From Christensenella sp. UBA4675 (GTDB lineage: Bacteria > Bacillota > Clostridia > Christensenellales > Borkfalkiaceae): 64,000 bases of DNA. Every line of letters begins with the position of its first letter. Within the stretch, counting starts at the first letter, position 1. This document shows, piece after piece, positions 34,385 to 44,124 of this stretch. The position numbers and the translations under genes were made by a program. The stretch covers positions 1 to 64,000 of the forward strand of contig DHLF01000001.1 of NCBI GenBank assembly GCA_002405165.1, in the 5' to 3' direction. Below the pieces are notes generated by a model. That model did no database searches and was not told the origin of the DNA. It saw only the letters and a program-made list of their open reading frames with translations.

Positions 34385-35217
34385 TGGAAAAGGCACCCGA
34401 TAGGTTAGAAGTTTTAGATAGAATAAAAGAATACGAATTAAATGGTAAATTTGACGTTGACGTAGAAAACGATCCGCCTTTTAAGCCTATAATGCCCAAT
34501 GAAGTCGATTATTTAAACAAAAAATTATCATCTAAAATAAAAAGATTTTTTTCATACAAAATTGCGCTTTCTTTTGTTAATAAATGTATTAAAAACAGAA
34601 CTTTAATTATAAAAGACATTATCGGAAAAGAAAATTTAGATTTGGTTAAAGGCGGAGCAATTGTTACATGCAATCATTTTAACGCTTTCGATAATTTTGC
34701 TATATACGAAGCATTTAAGCATAAATTTACAAGAAAAAAAAGAATGTATAAAGTAATTAGAGAAGGTAATTACAGGTTTAATGGGTTTTATGGTAAATTA
34801 ATGAGAAATTGCGACACTTTACCCCTTAGCTCTAACATTAAAACAATGGTTAAATTTTTAAATGCAGTTGATTATCTATTACAAACCGGTAATTATATTT
34901 TAATTTATCCCGAACAGGCTATGTGGTGGAACTATCGTAAGCCTAGACCTTTTAAAGTTCGTGCGTTTAAATTTGCTTCAAAAAATAACGTTCCCGTAAT
35001 ACCTTGTTTTATAACAATGTCGGATAGCGATAAAATCGGTAAAGACGGATTTCCTATTCAAGAATATACCATTCATATTATGAAACCTCTATTTCCAGAC
35101 AAAAACAAAACAGCAAAAGAAAATGCGGAAGAAATGTGTCAAAAAAACTATGAAATGTGCGTAGAAACATACGAAAAGGTTTATAAACAAAAATTAACGT
35201 TTACTACTAAGAGGTAA
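34384..35217 (+). CDS. 1-acyl-glycerol-3-phosphate acyltransferase-like protein (PlsC family)
   Basis: A 277-residue acyltransferase with the catalytic HxxxxD motif in TCNHFNAFDNF (about residues 95-105) and the acceptor-binding region LIYPEQAMWWNYRKPRPFK, the equivalent of the EGTR block. The N-terminal 50 residues are charged. It is predicted to transfer a fatty acyl group to a lysophospholipid or a related lipid. Its ATG overlaps the stop of the GT8 gene, and the CrtO-like gene begins one base after its stop, showing tight coupling of the three proteins. Confidence 0.85.
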   Translation: MEKAPDRLEVLDRIKEYELNGKFDVDVENDPPFKPIMPNEVDYLNKKLSSKIKRFFSYKIALSFVNKCIKNRTLIIKDIIGKENLDLVKGGAIVTCNHFNAFDNFAIYEAFKHKFTRKKRMYKVIREGNYRFNGFYGKLMRNCDTLPLSSNIKTMVKFLNAVDYLLQTGNYILIYPEQAMWWNYRKPRPFKVRAFKFASKNNVPVIPCFITMSDSDKIGKDGFPIQEYTIHIMKPLFPDKNKTAKENAEEMCQKNYEMCVETYEKVYKQKLTFTTKR

Positions 35218-35218
35218 A

Positions 35219-35830
35219 ATGAGTTATTTTATTATTGCATTTATTGCCGGTGTTATATTGTCGGGTATAAATATAATATTTTTTAAAGATATTTTTGATT
35301 TTAATATTATAAAAATCGTAGCATTTGTTTACATAACTATCATTGTAATATTTTCAATGGATGGTTTGGTTGCTTTGTTGGTAAAAATGTTGCCTGAAAA
35401 ATGGTTTAAAAAGAATGGAAAAATATTTAAAATATTTAAATGGGAAAAAGGGTTTTATCAAAAAATAGGAATTAAAAAGTGGAAGGATAAAATCCCCGAA
35501 TGGGGAAAACTAGCTAATTTTAGCAAAAGAAAACTTATTAACCCAACAAATAACGAATATGTTTCTAAATTTATTGTTGAAAGTAAGTATGGAGAAGTAA
35601 TACATTTTTCCAGTATTTTTGTAGGTTTTTTGGTAATTTTCATTTTACCATTAAAAGTTTGTCTATATGTCGGTTTACCCGTCGGAATTATAAATGCTTT
35701 ATTAAATTGCCCATCATTATTTATTTTGAGATATAATAGACCTAAGCTTGAAACTCTATATAAGTTAAATATGAGAAAAGCCTTTAAAAAACAAAATACT
35801 GTTTTAACGGAGCAAATAGAAAATGCGTAA
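35219..35830 (+). CDS. CrtO-like membrane acyltransferase (glycosyl-4,4'-diaponeurosporenoate acyltransferase family)
   Basis: A 203-residue protein with two N-terminal and two C-terminal hydrophobic segments. The central WKDKIPEWGKLANFSKR, the ETCRAE-like VESKYGEVIHF and the C-terminal RYNRPKLETLY follow the pattern of CrtO, the enzyme that acylates glycosylated carotenoid in staphyloxanthin synthesis. No carotenoid genes are visible here, so the acceptor is more likely another glycolipid. Together with GT8 and PlsC it forms a compact glycosyltransferase/acyltransferase set. Assignment is by pattern, not by catalytic motif. Confidence 0.65.
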   Translation: MSYFIIAFIAGVILSGINIIFFKDIFDFNIIKIVAFVYITIIVIFSMDGLVALLVKMLPEKWFKKNGKIFKIFKWEKGFYQKIGIKKWKDKIPEWGKLANFSKRKLINPTNNEYVSKFIVESKYGEVIHFSSIFVGFLVIFILPLKVCLYVGLPVGIINALLNCPSLFILRYNRPKLETLYKLNMRKAFKKQNTVLTEQIENA

Positions 35831-36041
35831 AATATATACTTTCGATAACGTAGATTGTCCGCACTGCGCTGATTTAATGAAAAAAGCTATTTTGCAGATA
35901 GAAGGCGTTAAAGATTGCGTTTTAAATTTTCTTGCAAAAAAAATGGTTCTTGAATACGATTTAAAAGATAAATCTAGAATTACAAGCGAAATTGAAAGAG
36001 TTTGCAAAGAAATAGTACCCGAATTCGAGATAGAATTTTAA
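35823..36041 (+). CDS. Heavy-metal-associated (HMA) domain protein
   Basis: A 72-residue ferredoxin-fold protein with the metal-binding pair in VDCPHCADLMKKAI at about residues 10-23 and the later segment VLNFLAKKMVLEYD typical of copper chaperones and the N-terminal domain of P-type ATPases. The usual GMTCxxC is here VDCPHC. It overlaps the CrtO-like gene by eight bases. No transporting ATPase is adjacent, so the metal and partner are unknown. Confidence 0.8.
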   Translation: MRKIYTFDNVDCPHCADLMKKAILQIEGVKDCVLNFLAKKMVLEYDLKDKSRITSEIERVCKEIVPEFEIEF

Positions 36042-36097
36042 AATAATTAAACTAAAAATTCTTCCTTTCATAGAATATATGGACGGGAGATTTTTTT

Positions 36098-36922
36098 ATG
36101 CGTATAGCGGATTTTCATAACGATTTATTAACTTCAAACGAGGATAAGGTTTTAGAAATAAAAAAATATAAAGAAAAAAAATATAAAGTCGTAACGGCGT
36201 ATTTTAGGGGTGGAAATTCTTTAGCAAAAGCTTTATGCGACGTAAACAATTTTTTTAATTTTAAAAATTCAAACTGTTATTTTGCTTTAGAAGATATAGG
36301 TTACGAACAAGAAAAAACGGAAAAACTGTTGCAATATTATCCCGTTTACGCAACGCTTACGTGGAACGGAGAAAACATTTTAGGGTATGGGTGCGATTAT
36401 CAATCTTGCGGAATAAAAGAAAAAGGTAAAAAAATGGTAAAAAAGTTAAATCAATACCATATTTGCGTAGATTGTGCTCATATTTCAAGAAATGGATTTT
36501 ACGATTTAGCTGATTTAGCGGAAAATCTAATTTGTTCCCATACGGCGTTTGACGCCGTTCGGAAACATAAACGCAATATAACGGATGAACAAATAAAAAT
36601 AATAATAGAAAAAGGCGGAATTATAGGGCTTTGTTTATATAACGATTTTTTAACCGAAAAACAAATAGGGGAAGTAGATTGTATAATTAGGCAAATAGAT
36701 TATTTTGTAAACAAATTCGGGTATAAATCCTTGTGTTTCGGGAGTGATTTTTACGGCGCAAAAAATTTTGCAGGAGGAATAAATAATTACAATAAATTTA
36801 GTAAAATAGTGGAAAAATTGAGAAAAATAGGTTATAATAAAAACGTTATAAAAGATATATGTTTTAATAATCTCAATTTGTTTTTGGAGAAAGTCGATGC
36901 AAGACAGAAATTTATACGCTAA
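36098..36922 (+). CDS. Membrane dipeptidase-family (M19) metallopeptidase, short form
   Basis: A 274-residue member of the renal dipeptidase family with the full set of metal and substrate residues visible: HND in ADFHNDLL, Glu in FALEDIG, His in DCAHISRNG, His in CSHTAFDAVRKHKRN with the following Arg, and Asp in GSDFYG. It is shorter than typical members (about 310-400), mostly through compact loops. It is expected to cleave dipeptides, including those with D-residues. CGGGAGA precedes ATG 36098. It overlaps purB by 26 bases. Confidence 0.8.
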   Translation: MRIADFHNDLLTSNEDKVLEIKKYKEKKYKVVTAYFRGGNSLAKALCDVNNFFNFKNSNCYFALEDIGYEQEKTEKLLQYYPVYATLTWNGENILGYGCDYQSCGIKEKGKKMVKKLNQYHICVDCAHISRNGFYDLADLAENLICSHTAFDAVRKHKRNITDEQIKIIIEKGGIIGLCLYNDFLTEKQIGEVDCIIRQIDYFVNKFGYKSLCFGSDFYGAKNFAGGINNYNKFSKIVEKLRKIGYNKNVIKDICFNNLNLFLEKVDARQKFIR

Positions 36923-38333
36923 TCCTTTGGTTTTAAGATATTCTAGCGAAGAAATGAGCAAGAATTTTTCCGACCAAAAAAAATATTCGCTTTGGAGAAA
37001 ACTTTGGATAGTTTTAGCCGAAAGCGAGAAAGAGCTCGGATTAAATATTACGGACGAACAAATTTCACAAATGAAGAAATTTGAAAACGATATAGATTTT
37101 GATTTAGCTAATCGTTTTGAAAAAGAATTAAGGCACGACGTAATGGCGCACATCAAAACTTTCGGAACGCAAGCTCCGCTTGCTATGCCCATAATACACC
37201 TTGGCGCAACGAGTTGTTATTGTACTGATAACGCTGAAATAATCGTAATAAAAGACGCTTTAATTATCATCAAAAAAAAGTTAGTAAGCGTTATGGAACT
37301 ACTTAAAGATTTCGCGTTAAAATATAAAGATTTACCCACGCTGTCTTTCACTCATTTTCAACCCGCGCAATTATCGACCGTCGGTAAAAGGGCAACGCTT
37401 TGGTTACAAGATTTATATTTAGATTTAGAAAATCTTGATTTTATTTTAGAAAACATAAGATTAAGGGGTGTAAAAGGCACTACGGGAACGCAAGCAAGCT
37501 TTTTAGACTTGTTTGACGGCGATAACGAAAAAGTTAAACGCTTAGACGATTTAGTTGTAACAAAACTTGGATTTAATAAAAAATATGCCGTAACGGGACA
37601 AACGTATCCAAGGAAATTCGACTATACGGTTTTATCTATACTTTCTCAAATCGCGCAAAGTTGTTATAAGTTTGCAAACGATTTAAGATTGTTACAATCT
37701 TTAAAAGAAATAGAAGAACCATTTGAAAAAAATCAAGTCGGTTCGTCGGCAATGGCATATAAAAGAAATCCTATGAGAAGCGAAAGAATGTGTTCGTTAT
37801 CGAGATTTGTTATGACAATGCCTATGAACGCGTCTTTTACTGCGTCAACACAATGGTTTGAAAGAACTTTGGACGATTCTGCAAATAAAAGAATAGTAAT
37901 ATCGCAATCTTTCTTAGCTTTAGACGGAGTTTTAAATTTGTATCTAAACGTAGTTAACGGATTAGTCGTTTACGATAAAGTTATAGATAAGCACGTTTCG
38001 GAAGAATTGCCTTTTATGGCAACCGAAAATATTATTATGGAAGGCGTTAAAGCGGGCGGAGATAGACAAGAATTACACGAAGAAATTAGAAAAATGTCTA
38101 TGATTGCGTCCGAAAACGTAAAAATTAAGGGCGAAAAAAATAATTTAATAGAACTTATATCTAAAAACGAAAAATTTGCAAATATTAAAGACAGGCTTGA
38201 CGGAATTTTAGATAAAAAGAATTTTATAGGAAGAAGTGTTAAGCAAACTGAAGAATTTATAAAAGATTTTATCGACCCCATTTTAGATAAAAACAAAAAA
38301 TATCTAGGAGAAAAGGGGAAAGTCGAAGTATAA
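36897..38333 (+). CDS. purB: Adenylosuccinate lyase
   Basis: A 478-residue fumarase/aspartase-superfamily enzyme. HLGATSCYCTDNAE and SFTHFQPAQLSTVGKRA precede the signature GSSAMAYKRNPMRSERM (with the catalytic Ser loop) at about residues 281-297. It releases fumarate from SAICAR and adenylosuccinate in purine synthesis. TTGGAGAAAGTCG precedes ATG 36897, inside the end of the dipeptidase gene. The malic enzyme gene follows after 15 bp with AAGGAG, so the three genes are co-transcribed. Confidence 0.93.
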   Translation: MQDRNLYANPLVLRYSSEEMSKNFSDQKKYSLWRKLWIVLAESEKELGLNITDEQISQMKKFENDIDFDLANRFEKELRHDVMAHIKTFGTQAPLAMPIIHLGATSCYCTDNAEIIVIKDALIIIKKKLVSVMELLKDFALKYKDLPTLSFTHFQPAQLSTVGKRATLWLQDLYLDLENLDFILENIRLRGVKGTTGTQASFLDLFDGDNEKVKRLDDLVVTKLGFNKKYAVTGQTYPRKFDYTVLSILSQIAQSCYKFANDLRLLQSLKEIEEPFEKNQVGSSAMAYKRNPMRSERMCSLSRFVMTMPMNASFTASTQWFERTLDDSANKRIVISQSFLALDGVLNLYLNVVNGLVVYDKVIDKHVSEELPFMATENIIMEGVKAGGDRQELHEEIRKMSMIASENVKIKGEKNNLIELISKNEKFANIKDRLDGILDKKNFIGRSVKQTEEFIKDFIDPILDKNKKYLGEKGKVEV

Positions 38334-38348
38334 GGAGTATCGAAACAT

Positions 38349-39521
38349 ATGGATTACGCAAAAGAATCATTAAAATTGCATTACGAGAAAAAAGGAAAAA
38401 TAGAAGTTGCAACGAGAGTTCCCGTAAAAAATAAAGACGATTTGTCTTTAGCATATACGCCCGGGGTTGCTCAGCCTTGTTTAGAAATTCAAAAAAATAA
38501 AGATTTATCTTTTGATTTAACCAGAAGGTGGAACACCGTAGCAGTTATAACCGACGGTACGGCAGTTTTAGGACTTGGCGACATCGGACCGGAGGCGGGT
38601 ATGCCTGTTATGGAAGGAAAATGCGTTTTATTTAAATCATTCGGGGGCGTTGACGCAATTCCGCTTTGCATAAGAAGTAAAGACGTAGACGAAATAGTTA
38701 AAACCGTATCTTTGCTTGCGGGAAGTTTCGGCGGAATAAATTTGGAAGATATTTCCGCGCCAAGATGCTTTGAAATTGAAAAAAGACTAAAAGAAGTTTG
38801 TGATATTCCCGTTTTCCACGACGACCAACACGGTACTGCCGTAGTTTGTCTTGCCGCGCTAATAAATGCGTTAAAGGTTGTGGGGAAAGATATTTCGCAA
38901 ATAAAAGTTGTAACCAGCGGAGCGGGAGCGGCAGGAATTGCGATTATAAAACTTTTAATTGCAATGGGTCTTAAAAACGTTATTTTATGTGATAGAAAAG
39001 GCGCGATTTACGAAGGAAGAGAAGGGTTAAATGCCGAAAAAGAAGAAATGGCTAAAATAACCAACAGGGATAAACAAAAGGGAAGTTTAGCCGAAATGTT
39101 AAAAGGCGCGGACGTATTTATAGGTGTTTCCGCTCCTAATTGCGTAACCGAAGAAATGGTAAAAAGTATGAACAAAGGCGCAATTTTGTTCCCGATGGCA
39201 AACCCTGTACCCGAAATTATGCCTGATTTAGCTAAAAAAGCAGGAGCAGTTGTTATCGGAACGGGAAGAAGCGATTTTCCAAATCAAATCAATAACGTTT
39301 TAGCTTTCCCGGGGATTTTCAGGGGTGCGTTAGACGCAAGAGCTACGGATATTAACGACGAAATGTGTATTTCGGCAAGTAAAGCGATAGCTTCGCTCGT
39401 ATCTAACGAAGAGTTATCTGCCGACTATATTTTGCCAAGGGCTTTTGACGAAAGAGTGGGAAAGACGGTTGCAAAAGCGGTTTATGACACTGCTCATAAA
39501 ACGGGCGTTGCAAGAAAATAA
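38349..39521 (+). CDS. NAD(P)-dependent malic enzyme
   Basis: A 390-residue short bacterial malic enzyme that converts malate to pyruvate and CO2. It shows AYTPGVAQPC with the catalytic Tyr and GDIGPEAGMPVMEGK. The catalytic/metal region is EDISAPRCFEIE with DDQHGTAVV, and the Rossmann motif SGAGAAGIAI follows. It lacks the phosphotransacetylase-like C-terminal domain of MaeB. It follows purB, whose product fumarate can be hydrated to malate; the pairing may be coincidental. A strong hairpin terminator follows. Confidence 0.92.
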   Translation: MDYAKESLKLHYEKKGKIEVATRVPVKNKDDLSLAYTPGVAQPCLEIQKNKDLSFDLTRRWNTVAVITDGTAVLGLGDIGPEAGMPVMEGKCVLFKSFGGVDAIPLCIRSKDVDEIVKTVSLLAGSFGGINLEDISAPRCFEIEKRLKEVCDIPVFHDDQHGTAVVCLAALINALKVVGKDISQIKVVTSGAGAAGIAIIKLLIAMGLKNVILCDRKGAIYEGREGLNAEKEEMAKITNRDKQKGSLAEMLKGADVFIGVSAPNCVTEEMVKSMNKGAILFPMANPVPEIMPDLAKKAGAVVIGTGRSDFPNQINNVLAFPGIFRGALDARATDINDEMCISASKAIASLVSNEELSADYILPRAFDERVGKTVAKAVYDTAHKTGVARK

Positions 39522-39555
39522 ATTTTAAGCGGTTTTTTAACCGCTTAAAATTTTA
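39522..39555 (+). terminator. Terminator after the malic enzyme gene
   Basis: ATTTTAAGCGGTT pairs with AACCGCTTAAAAT around TTTT, followed by TTT. It separates the purB/malic enzyme unit from deoC. Confidence 0.75.
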
Positions 39556-39580
39556 GAAAAAATATATAAATTTTAATATT

Positions 39581-40237
39581 ATGAAAGAATTAGAAATATT
39601 GTTGAAAACCGACCATACTTGTTTAAAGCAAGATTGTACTCAAAAAGATATAGAAAATTTATGCAAAGAAGCAACTGAATTTAAAACTGCGTCCGTGTGC
39701 GTTCCGCCTTGTTTCGTTAAATTTTCTAAACAATTTTTAAGTAACGTTCCAGTTTGTACGGTAATAGGGTTTCCTAACGGGTATAATACAAGCGAAACAA
39801 AGTTTTTCGAATGTGAGAACGCCTTATTTAACGGCGCAGACGAAATAGACGTCGTGATAAATTTAACTGACTTAAAAAACGGTGATTTTAAAGGAATTTT
39901 TAATGAAATTACATATTTAAAAAATATCTGCAAAAATAATATTTTAAAAGTAATCGTAGAAACTTGTTTATTAAATTTACAAGAAAAAAAAGATATATGC
40001 AACGTTGTATATGATAGCGGAGCAGATTTTATTAAAACGTCTACGGGATTTTCTAAAAGCGGAGCGACGGTTGAAGACGTTTTACTTTTCAAGAGTTTAC
40101 ATAAAGATTTAAAAGTAAAAGGTGCAGGTGGAATTTCGGATTTTGCCTTTGCCGAAAAACTAATAAATGCGGGGTGCGATAGGATAGGCGCAAGTCGGTT
40201 AGTAAAATTATATAAAGAAAAAATTTATTTAAAATAA
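39581..40237 (+). CDS. deoC: Deoxyribose-phosphate aldolase
   Basis: A 218-residue class I aldolase that splits deoxyribose-5-phosphate into glyceraldehyde-3-phosphate and acetaldehyde. VVINLTDLKNGDF contains the conserved Asp region. The Schiff-base lysine lies in FIKTSTGFSKSGAT (about residues 148-161), and a second conserved Lys is in VKGAGGI. DeoB, the preceding step, begins 12 bp downstream. No ribosome site is visible before ATG 39581, and a TATAAA element sits at 39565-39570, only 11 bp before the start. Confidence 0.92.
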   Translation: MKELEILLKTDHTCLKQDCTQKDIENLCKEATEFKTASVCVPPCFVKFSKQFLSNVPVCTVIGFPNGYNTSETKFFECENALFNGADEIDVVINLTDLKNGDFKGIFNEITYLKNICKNNILKVIVETCLLNLQEKKDICNVVYDSGADFIKTSTGFSKSGATVEDVLLFKSLHKDLKVKGAGGISDFAFAEKLINAGCDRIGASRLVKLYKEKIYLK

Positions 40238-40248
40238 AGGATTTTTAT

Positions 40249-41418
40249 ATGTTTAAAAGAGTTTTTTTGACCGTTTTAGATAGTTTTGGGGTTGGAGAAT
40301 TACCTGACGCAAAAGATTATGGCGACCAAGGTAGTAACACGTTTTTAGCTTGTTTAAAAAGTGGAAAATTAAACGTTCCTAACATGAAAAAAATGGGACT
40401 TTATAATTTAGACGGTTTAAATTTACAAGAAAATACTGAAAAAAACTGTAATGCTTCTTATGGAAAATTAGCGGAAGTGTCTAAGGGTAAGGATACCACT
40501 ACGGGGCACTGGGAAATTGCAGGCGTAGTATTAGATAAGCCTTTTCCGACTTTTCCAAACGGTTTTCCTACCGAAATAGTAGATAAACTAAAAAAGGAAT
40601 TAGGGGTTGGCGGTTTTTTGTGTAATAAGCCTTACTCTGGGACAAAAGTCATAAACGACTATGGAGAAGAACATTTAAAAACGGGATATCCTATTTTATA
40701 TACATCAGCCGACAGCGTATTGCAACTAGCGTGCCACGAAAACGTTTATTCTGTAGAAAAACTTTATTCTTTTTGTGAAAAAGCAAGAAAGATAATGCAA
40801 GGAGAATATGGAGTTGGTAGAGTAATTGCAAGACCTTTTTTGAATAATAATAAGGAATTTTATCGTACCGAAAGACGACACGACTATTCACTTTTACCGC
40901 CGTATTTAACGCTTTTGGACGAGCTAAAAGAAAATAATTTCGACGTAATTTCCGTTGGTAAAATTTACGATATTTTTGCAGGTAACGGTATAACTCAAAA
41001 AATAGACGCTAAAAACAATGAACAATCTAAACAGGGAATGTTAAAAGCGGTGAAGCAAAACTTTAAAGGACTTTGTTTTACCAATTTTGTAGATTTCGAT
41101 ATGCTTTACGGACATAGAAACGACGTTTTAGGCTACGCTAACGCTTTAAACGAATTCGATTTATTCTTGAGTGATTTTATTAAGCTTATGGAAAAAGACG
41201 ATTTGTTGATTGTCACTGCCGACCACGGTTGCGACCCTTCTACTCCGTCTACCGACCATTCTAGAGAGTATATCCCTTGTTTAGTTTACGGCGATAAAGT
41301 TAAAAGCGTAAATTTTCATACAAGAAATTGTTTTTCGGATATAGGTCAAACGATTGCCGAAAATTTCGGTTTAAAAATAAAAAACGGAAATAGTTTTTTA
41401 AATTTGATTAAAAAATAA
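40249..41418 (+). CDS. deoB: Phosphopentomutase
   Basis: A 389-residue alkaline-phosphatase-superfamily mutase that converts (deoxy)ribose-1-phosphate to the 5-phosphate. The metal ligands and phosphorylated Thr are seen in LDSFGVGELPDA, SKGKDTTTGHWE (Thr site), FVDFDMLYGHRND and TADHGCDPSTPSTDHSRE. It pairs with DeoC here and with DeoD at 31.6 kb to form the deoxynucleoside salvage route. AAAGGATTTTTAT precedes ATG 40249. A tRNA-Ser gene follows. Confidence 0.94.
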   Translation: MFKRVFLTVLDSFGVGELPDAKDYGDQGSNTFLACLKSGKLNVPNMKKMGLYNLDGLNLQENTEKNCNASYGKLAEVSKGKDTTTGHWEIAGVVLDKPFPTFPNGFPTEIVDKLKKELGVGGFLCNKPYSGTKVINDYGEEHLKTGYPILYTSADSVLQLACHENVYSVEKLYSFCEKARKIMQGEYGVGRVIARPFLNNNKEFYRTERRHDYSLLPPYLTLLDELKENNFDVISVGKIYDIFAGNGITQKIDAKNNEQSKQGMLKAVKQNFKGLCFTNFVDFDMLYGHRNDVLGYANALNEFDLFLSDFIKLMEKDDLLIVTADHGCDPSTPSTDHSREYIPCLVYGDKVKSVNFHTRNCFSDIGQTIAENFGLKIKNGNSFLNLIKK

Positions 41419-41476
41419 AAAAGAACAAAAAAATACTTGCAAAATTATGCGATATATTGTATAGTAATGTGGGTAT

Positions 41477-41565
41477 GGAAGGGTATCGAAGTGGTCATAA
41501 CGGCCCTGACTCGAAATCAGGTAGGCGGAAACGTCTCGTGGGTTCGAATCCCACCCCTTCTGCCA
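41477..41565 (+). tRNA. tRNA-Ser (CGA)
   Basis: An 89-nt class II tRNA with a long variable arm, discriminator G and encoded CCA. Acceptor GGAAGGG pairs with CCCTTCT, ending in a G-U pair. The loop CTCGAAA gives anticodon CGA. A -10-like TATAGT lies just upstream. Confidence 0.93.
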
Positions 41566-41597
41566 AAAACGCAAAATTAATTTTTTGCGTTTTTTTA
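41566..41597 (+). terminator. Terminator after tRNA-Ser
   Basis: AAAACGCAAAA pairs with TTTTTGCGTTTT around a short AT loop, then a T run. Confidence 0.75.
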
Positions 41598-41606
41598 TTC
41601 CCTTTT

Positions 41607-41642
41607 TTTGTATAATTTATAAATTTTGTATAATTTATAAAT
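41607..41642. repeat. Tandem 18-bp duplication
   Basis: Two perfect copies of TTTGTATAATTTATAAAT lie head to tail at 41607-41624 and 41625-41642, in the AT-rich gap before the decayed surface genes. Confidence 0.8.
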
Positions 41643-41814
41643 TTGTAAAGTTTTTATTTTAATTTTTTATTTATTGACAATATTTGCAATTTTTTAAATT
41701 TTTTTGTAGTTAAAAATATATATTTTAATAATATTTAATAGTTTATGGTATATTTATTGCAAAAAAAGAATTTTTTTGGCAAAATAGATAGGTAGGTAAA
41801 AAAAGGGAAATACT

Positions 41815-43593
41815 ATGGATAAAACTAAAAATGACAAATATAGCAAAATAAAAAATTTTTTGGCATAAGAAAATCAAGAATAATTTTAGCTATACTCATT
41901 TCTATCAATGTTGGAATTGCTTTATTTATAGGTCTGTAGAACGATATTTATGCAAGCAATCATCACGAGTTTAGCTTTGAATTCTCCAAATTTGCTCCTT
42001 ACGTATTTTTGTGGGGGTATTTGTATTATTTCAAGCTTTTGCGTTTTATATTTCGTTCCGCAAAAAGCGTATAAAATTGTATTTGTAGTGTTTCTTTCGT
42101 TTGCGTTGATTTTGTATATTCAACAAAATTTTTTAAACTGGGGCGTAAATTCATTACCCGGCGACAGTTTAGGAGAAAAACAATCGTCGATTTTTTTAAA
42201 AATTCTTAACGCTTTTATTTGGCTTGTAATTTTCGGCGGACTTATAACGCTTGCTTGTTTAAAAGATAAAAAAGGAATAATAAGTGCCGTAACTTTAATT
42301 TTAACGATAGTCGTTTTTTCGGCAAACATAATAGGAACCGTAGTTAATTTAATTACAAAAAAATCTATGTATGGGAAAAAAGACGTTGTAAATTACGTTA
42401 GTAAGGACGAAAAGTTGAAAATTCTTACAGACGAAGGAATTACCGACTTAGCTACCGAAAGAAACGTTTTTTATTTCGTAATAGATAGGTTCGATGATGA
42501 ATTCGCAGAATCCGCTTATGAAAGATTCGACGGAATATATTCGGGGTTAAACGGGTTTACTTGGTATACAGACAATATTTCGGTTTACGGTCATACGTAT
42601 CCTGCAATAACTAATATGTTGACTAACGTAGAATTAAACGAAGAAGATTCGCGTGTCGATTATTTCAGTTCTGCGTATGAAAATAAAAATATTCCTATTA
42701 AAAAATTGCATGATAAAGGCTACTCAATAAATATTTATTCGTCTGCTTATTATTCGTATGAGGACGTAAATCAATTACCGTCCTACATCGATAACGTACG
42801 TGTGCTTTTTAATAGAGAAGTAGAGAGTAAAAAAAATAGCGTCGTCTATTACGGCATTTTCAATGTTTAAAAGCGTTCCGCTATTCTTTAAAAAGAATTT
42901 TATAAGTCTAAATACTGGTAAAATAAATTCGTACGTTAATTATTATAGCGTAGACGGCTATGAACAATTTTCTACGGATACGAAAAATAATTTCGACTTA
43001 GCATCACAAGAATTTAGTTATAATAAATCTAAAAAATTTACTTTTATACATGTAAACGGTTGTCACGAAGCCGATTATAACGACGACTGGGAGCGTACGC
43101 CGTCCTCAACGGATAGAACATTATCGGCAAAAAACAGTTTTAAAATTTTAGATAAATATTTTTCCGAGATGAAAAAAGCGGGAATTTACAAAAATGCAAC
43201 CATAATTATAACCGACGACCATTCTGCTCCGCATAACGATAAAAACGACGTAAACGAACCATGTTTAACCGCATTATTCGTTAAAAAATCGGGAGATGAC
43301 AGCGGAGAGTTAAAACAAAGCTCGGTACAATCTTCTCACAAAAATATATGGGCAACGATTTTCGATTCGGAAGGATTAGATTATTCAGATTTCGGAACTT
43401 GTTACGGGGAAGAGTATTCGAAATCTTTAACTGAAATTGCTTTAAACGGCGGTAGCCAAAAAGAGCGTTTGTTTGGCATACTTACACAAAAACTCTTGAC
43501 GCTTGGACTTATGAAATAAACGGCACAGGAAAAGATTTTTCCAACTGGAAAGAAACAAAACATAAATTTTATAGCAAAAAATTAATGAAGTAA
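41815..43593 (+). pseudogene. Decayed membrane sulfatase/phosphotransferase-like gene (LTA synthase-type fold)
   Basis: Fragments in all three forward frames belong to one protein with several N-terminal membrane segments and an alkaline-phosphatase/sulfatase-like extracytoplasmic domain: VFYFVIDRFDDEFAE, FTFIHVNGCHEADYND and IIITDDHSAPHNDKND. Lesions seen: a frame change near 41855, an in-frame TAG at 41937, a frame change near 42040, a one-base insertion near 42860 and a shift near 43465. The C-terminal remnant then ends at 43593. The family would have modified a cell-surface polymer. ATG 41815 has AAGGGAAA upstream. It is clearly non-functional as read. Confidence 0.8.
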
Positions 43594-43602
43594 AGGAAAA
43601 AA

Positions 43603-44106
43603 ATGGACAAGATTATTTCTTATATATGAGTTCATTACCCCGAATATTTAAAGCGTTACGGCTTTAGAATGGAAAAAATTCTTGAAAAATATAAAGATTA
43701 CGATAATAAAAAATTAAAATTCGAATTAGATTTTTCGGCTAATAAGTCGATATTTACGTCAGATATTATAATTACCGATTGGTCTAGCGTAGCGTTTGAA
43801 TTTTGTTTTGCAACAAAAAGACCCGCGTTATTTATAAACACTAAAGAAAAATGCGAAAATCCAGAATGGGAAAAAATTGGCTTGCAACCCGTACAAAAAA
43901 CTTTAAGAAACCAAATAGGTATGAGTATAGAAAAAGAAGAAGTTCCTAGTTGTAAAAAAACGGTGGACTATCTTTTAGCTAGAGGGGAAGAATACAATCA
44001 AAGAATCGCTAAAATTTACGATGAACTTATCTATAATCACGGATGCGCGGGACAAAAAGGCGCTCAATATATTTTAAAATCATTGTCCGAAAGGATGAAA
44101 AAATAA
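43603..44106 (+). pseudogene. C-terminal fragment of a CDP-glycerol glycerophosphotransferase (TagF-like)
   Basis: After ATG 43603, eight codons lead to an in-frame TGA (43627-43629). The same frame continues with VHYPEYLKRYG, TSDIIITDWSSVAFEFCF and CKKTVDYLLARGEEYNQ, which match the last third of CDP-glycerol:glycerophosphate transferases of teichoic acid synthesis. The N-terminal two-thirds are missing. The open part from 43669 encodes 145 residues and contains the donor-site motif TDWSSVAFE, but the protein would be incomplete. Confidence 0.78.
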
Positions 44107-44124
44107 AAAGGGGATAAAAAATTA

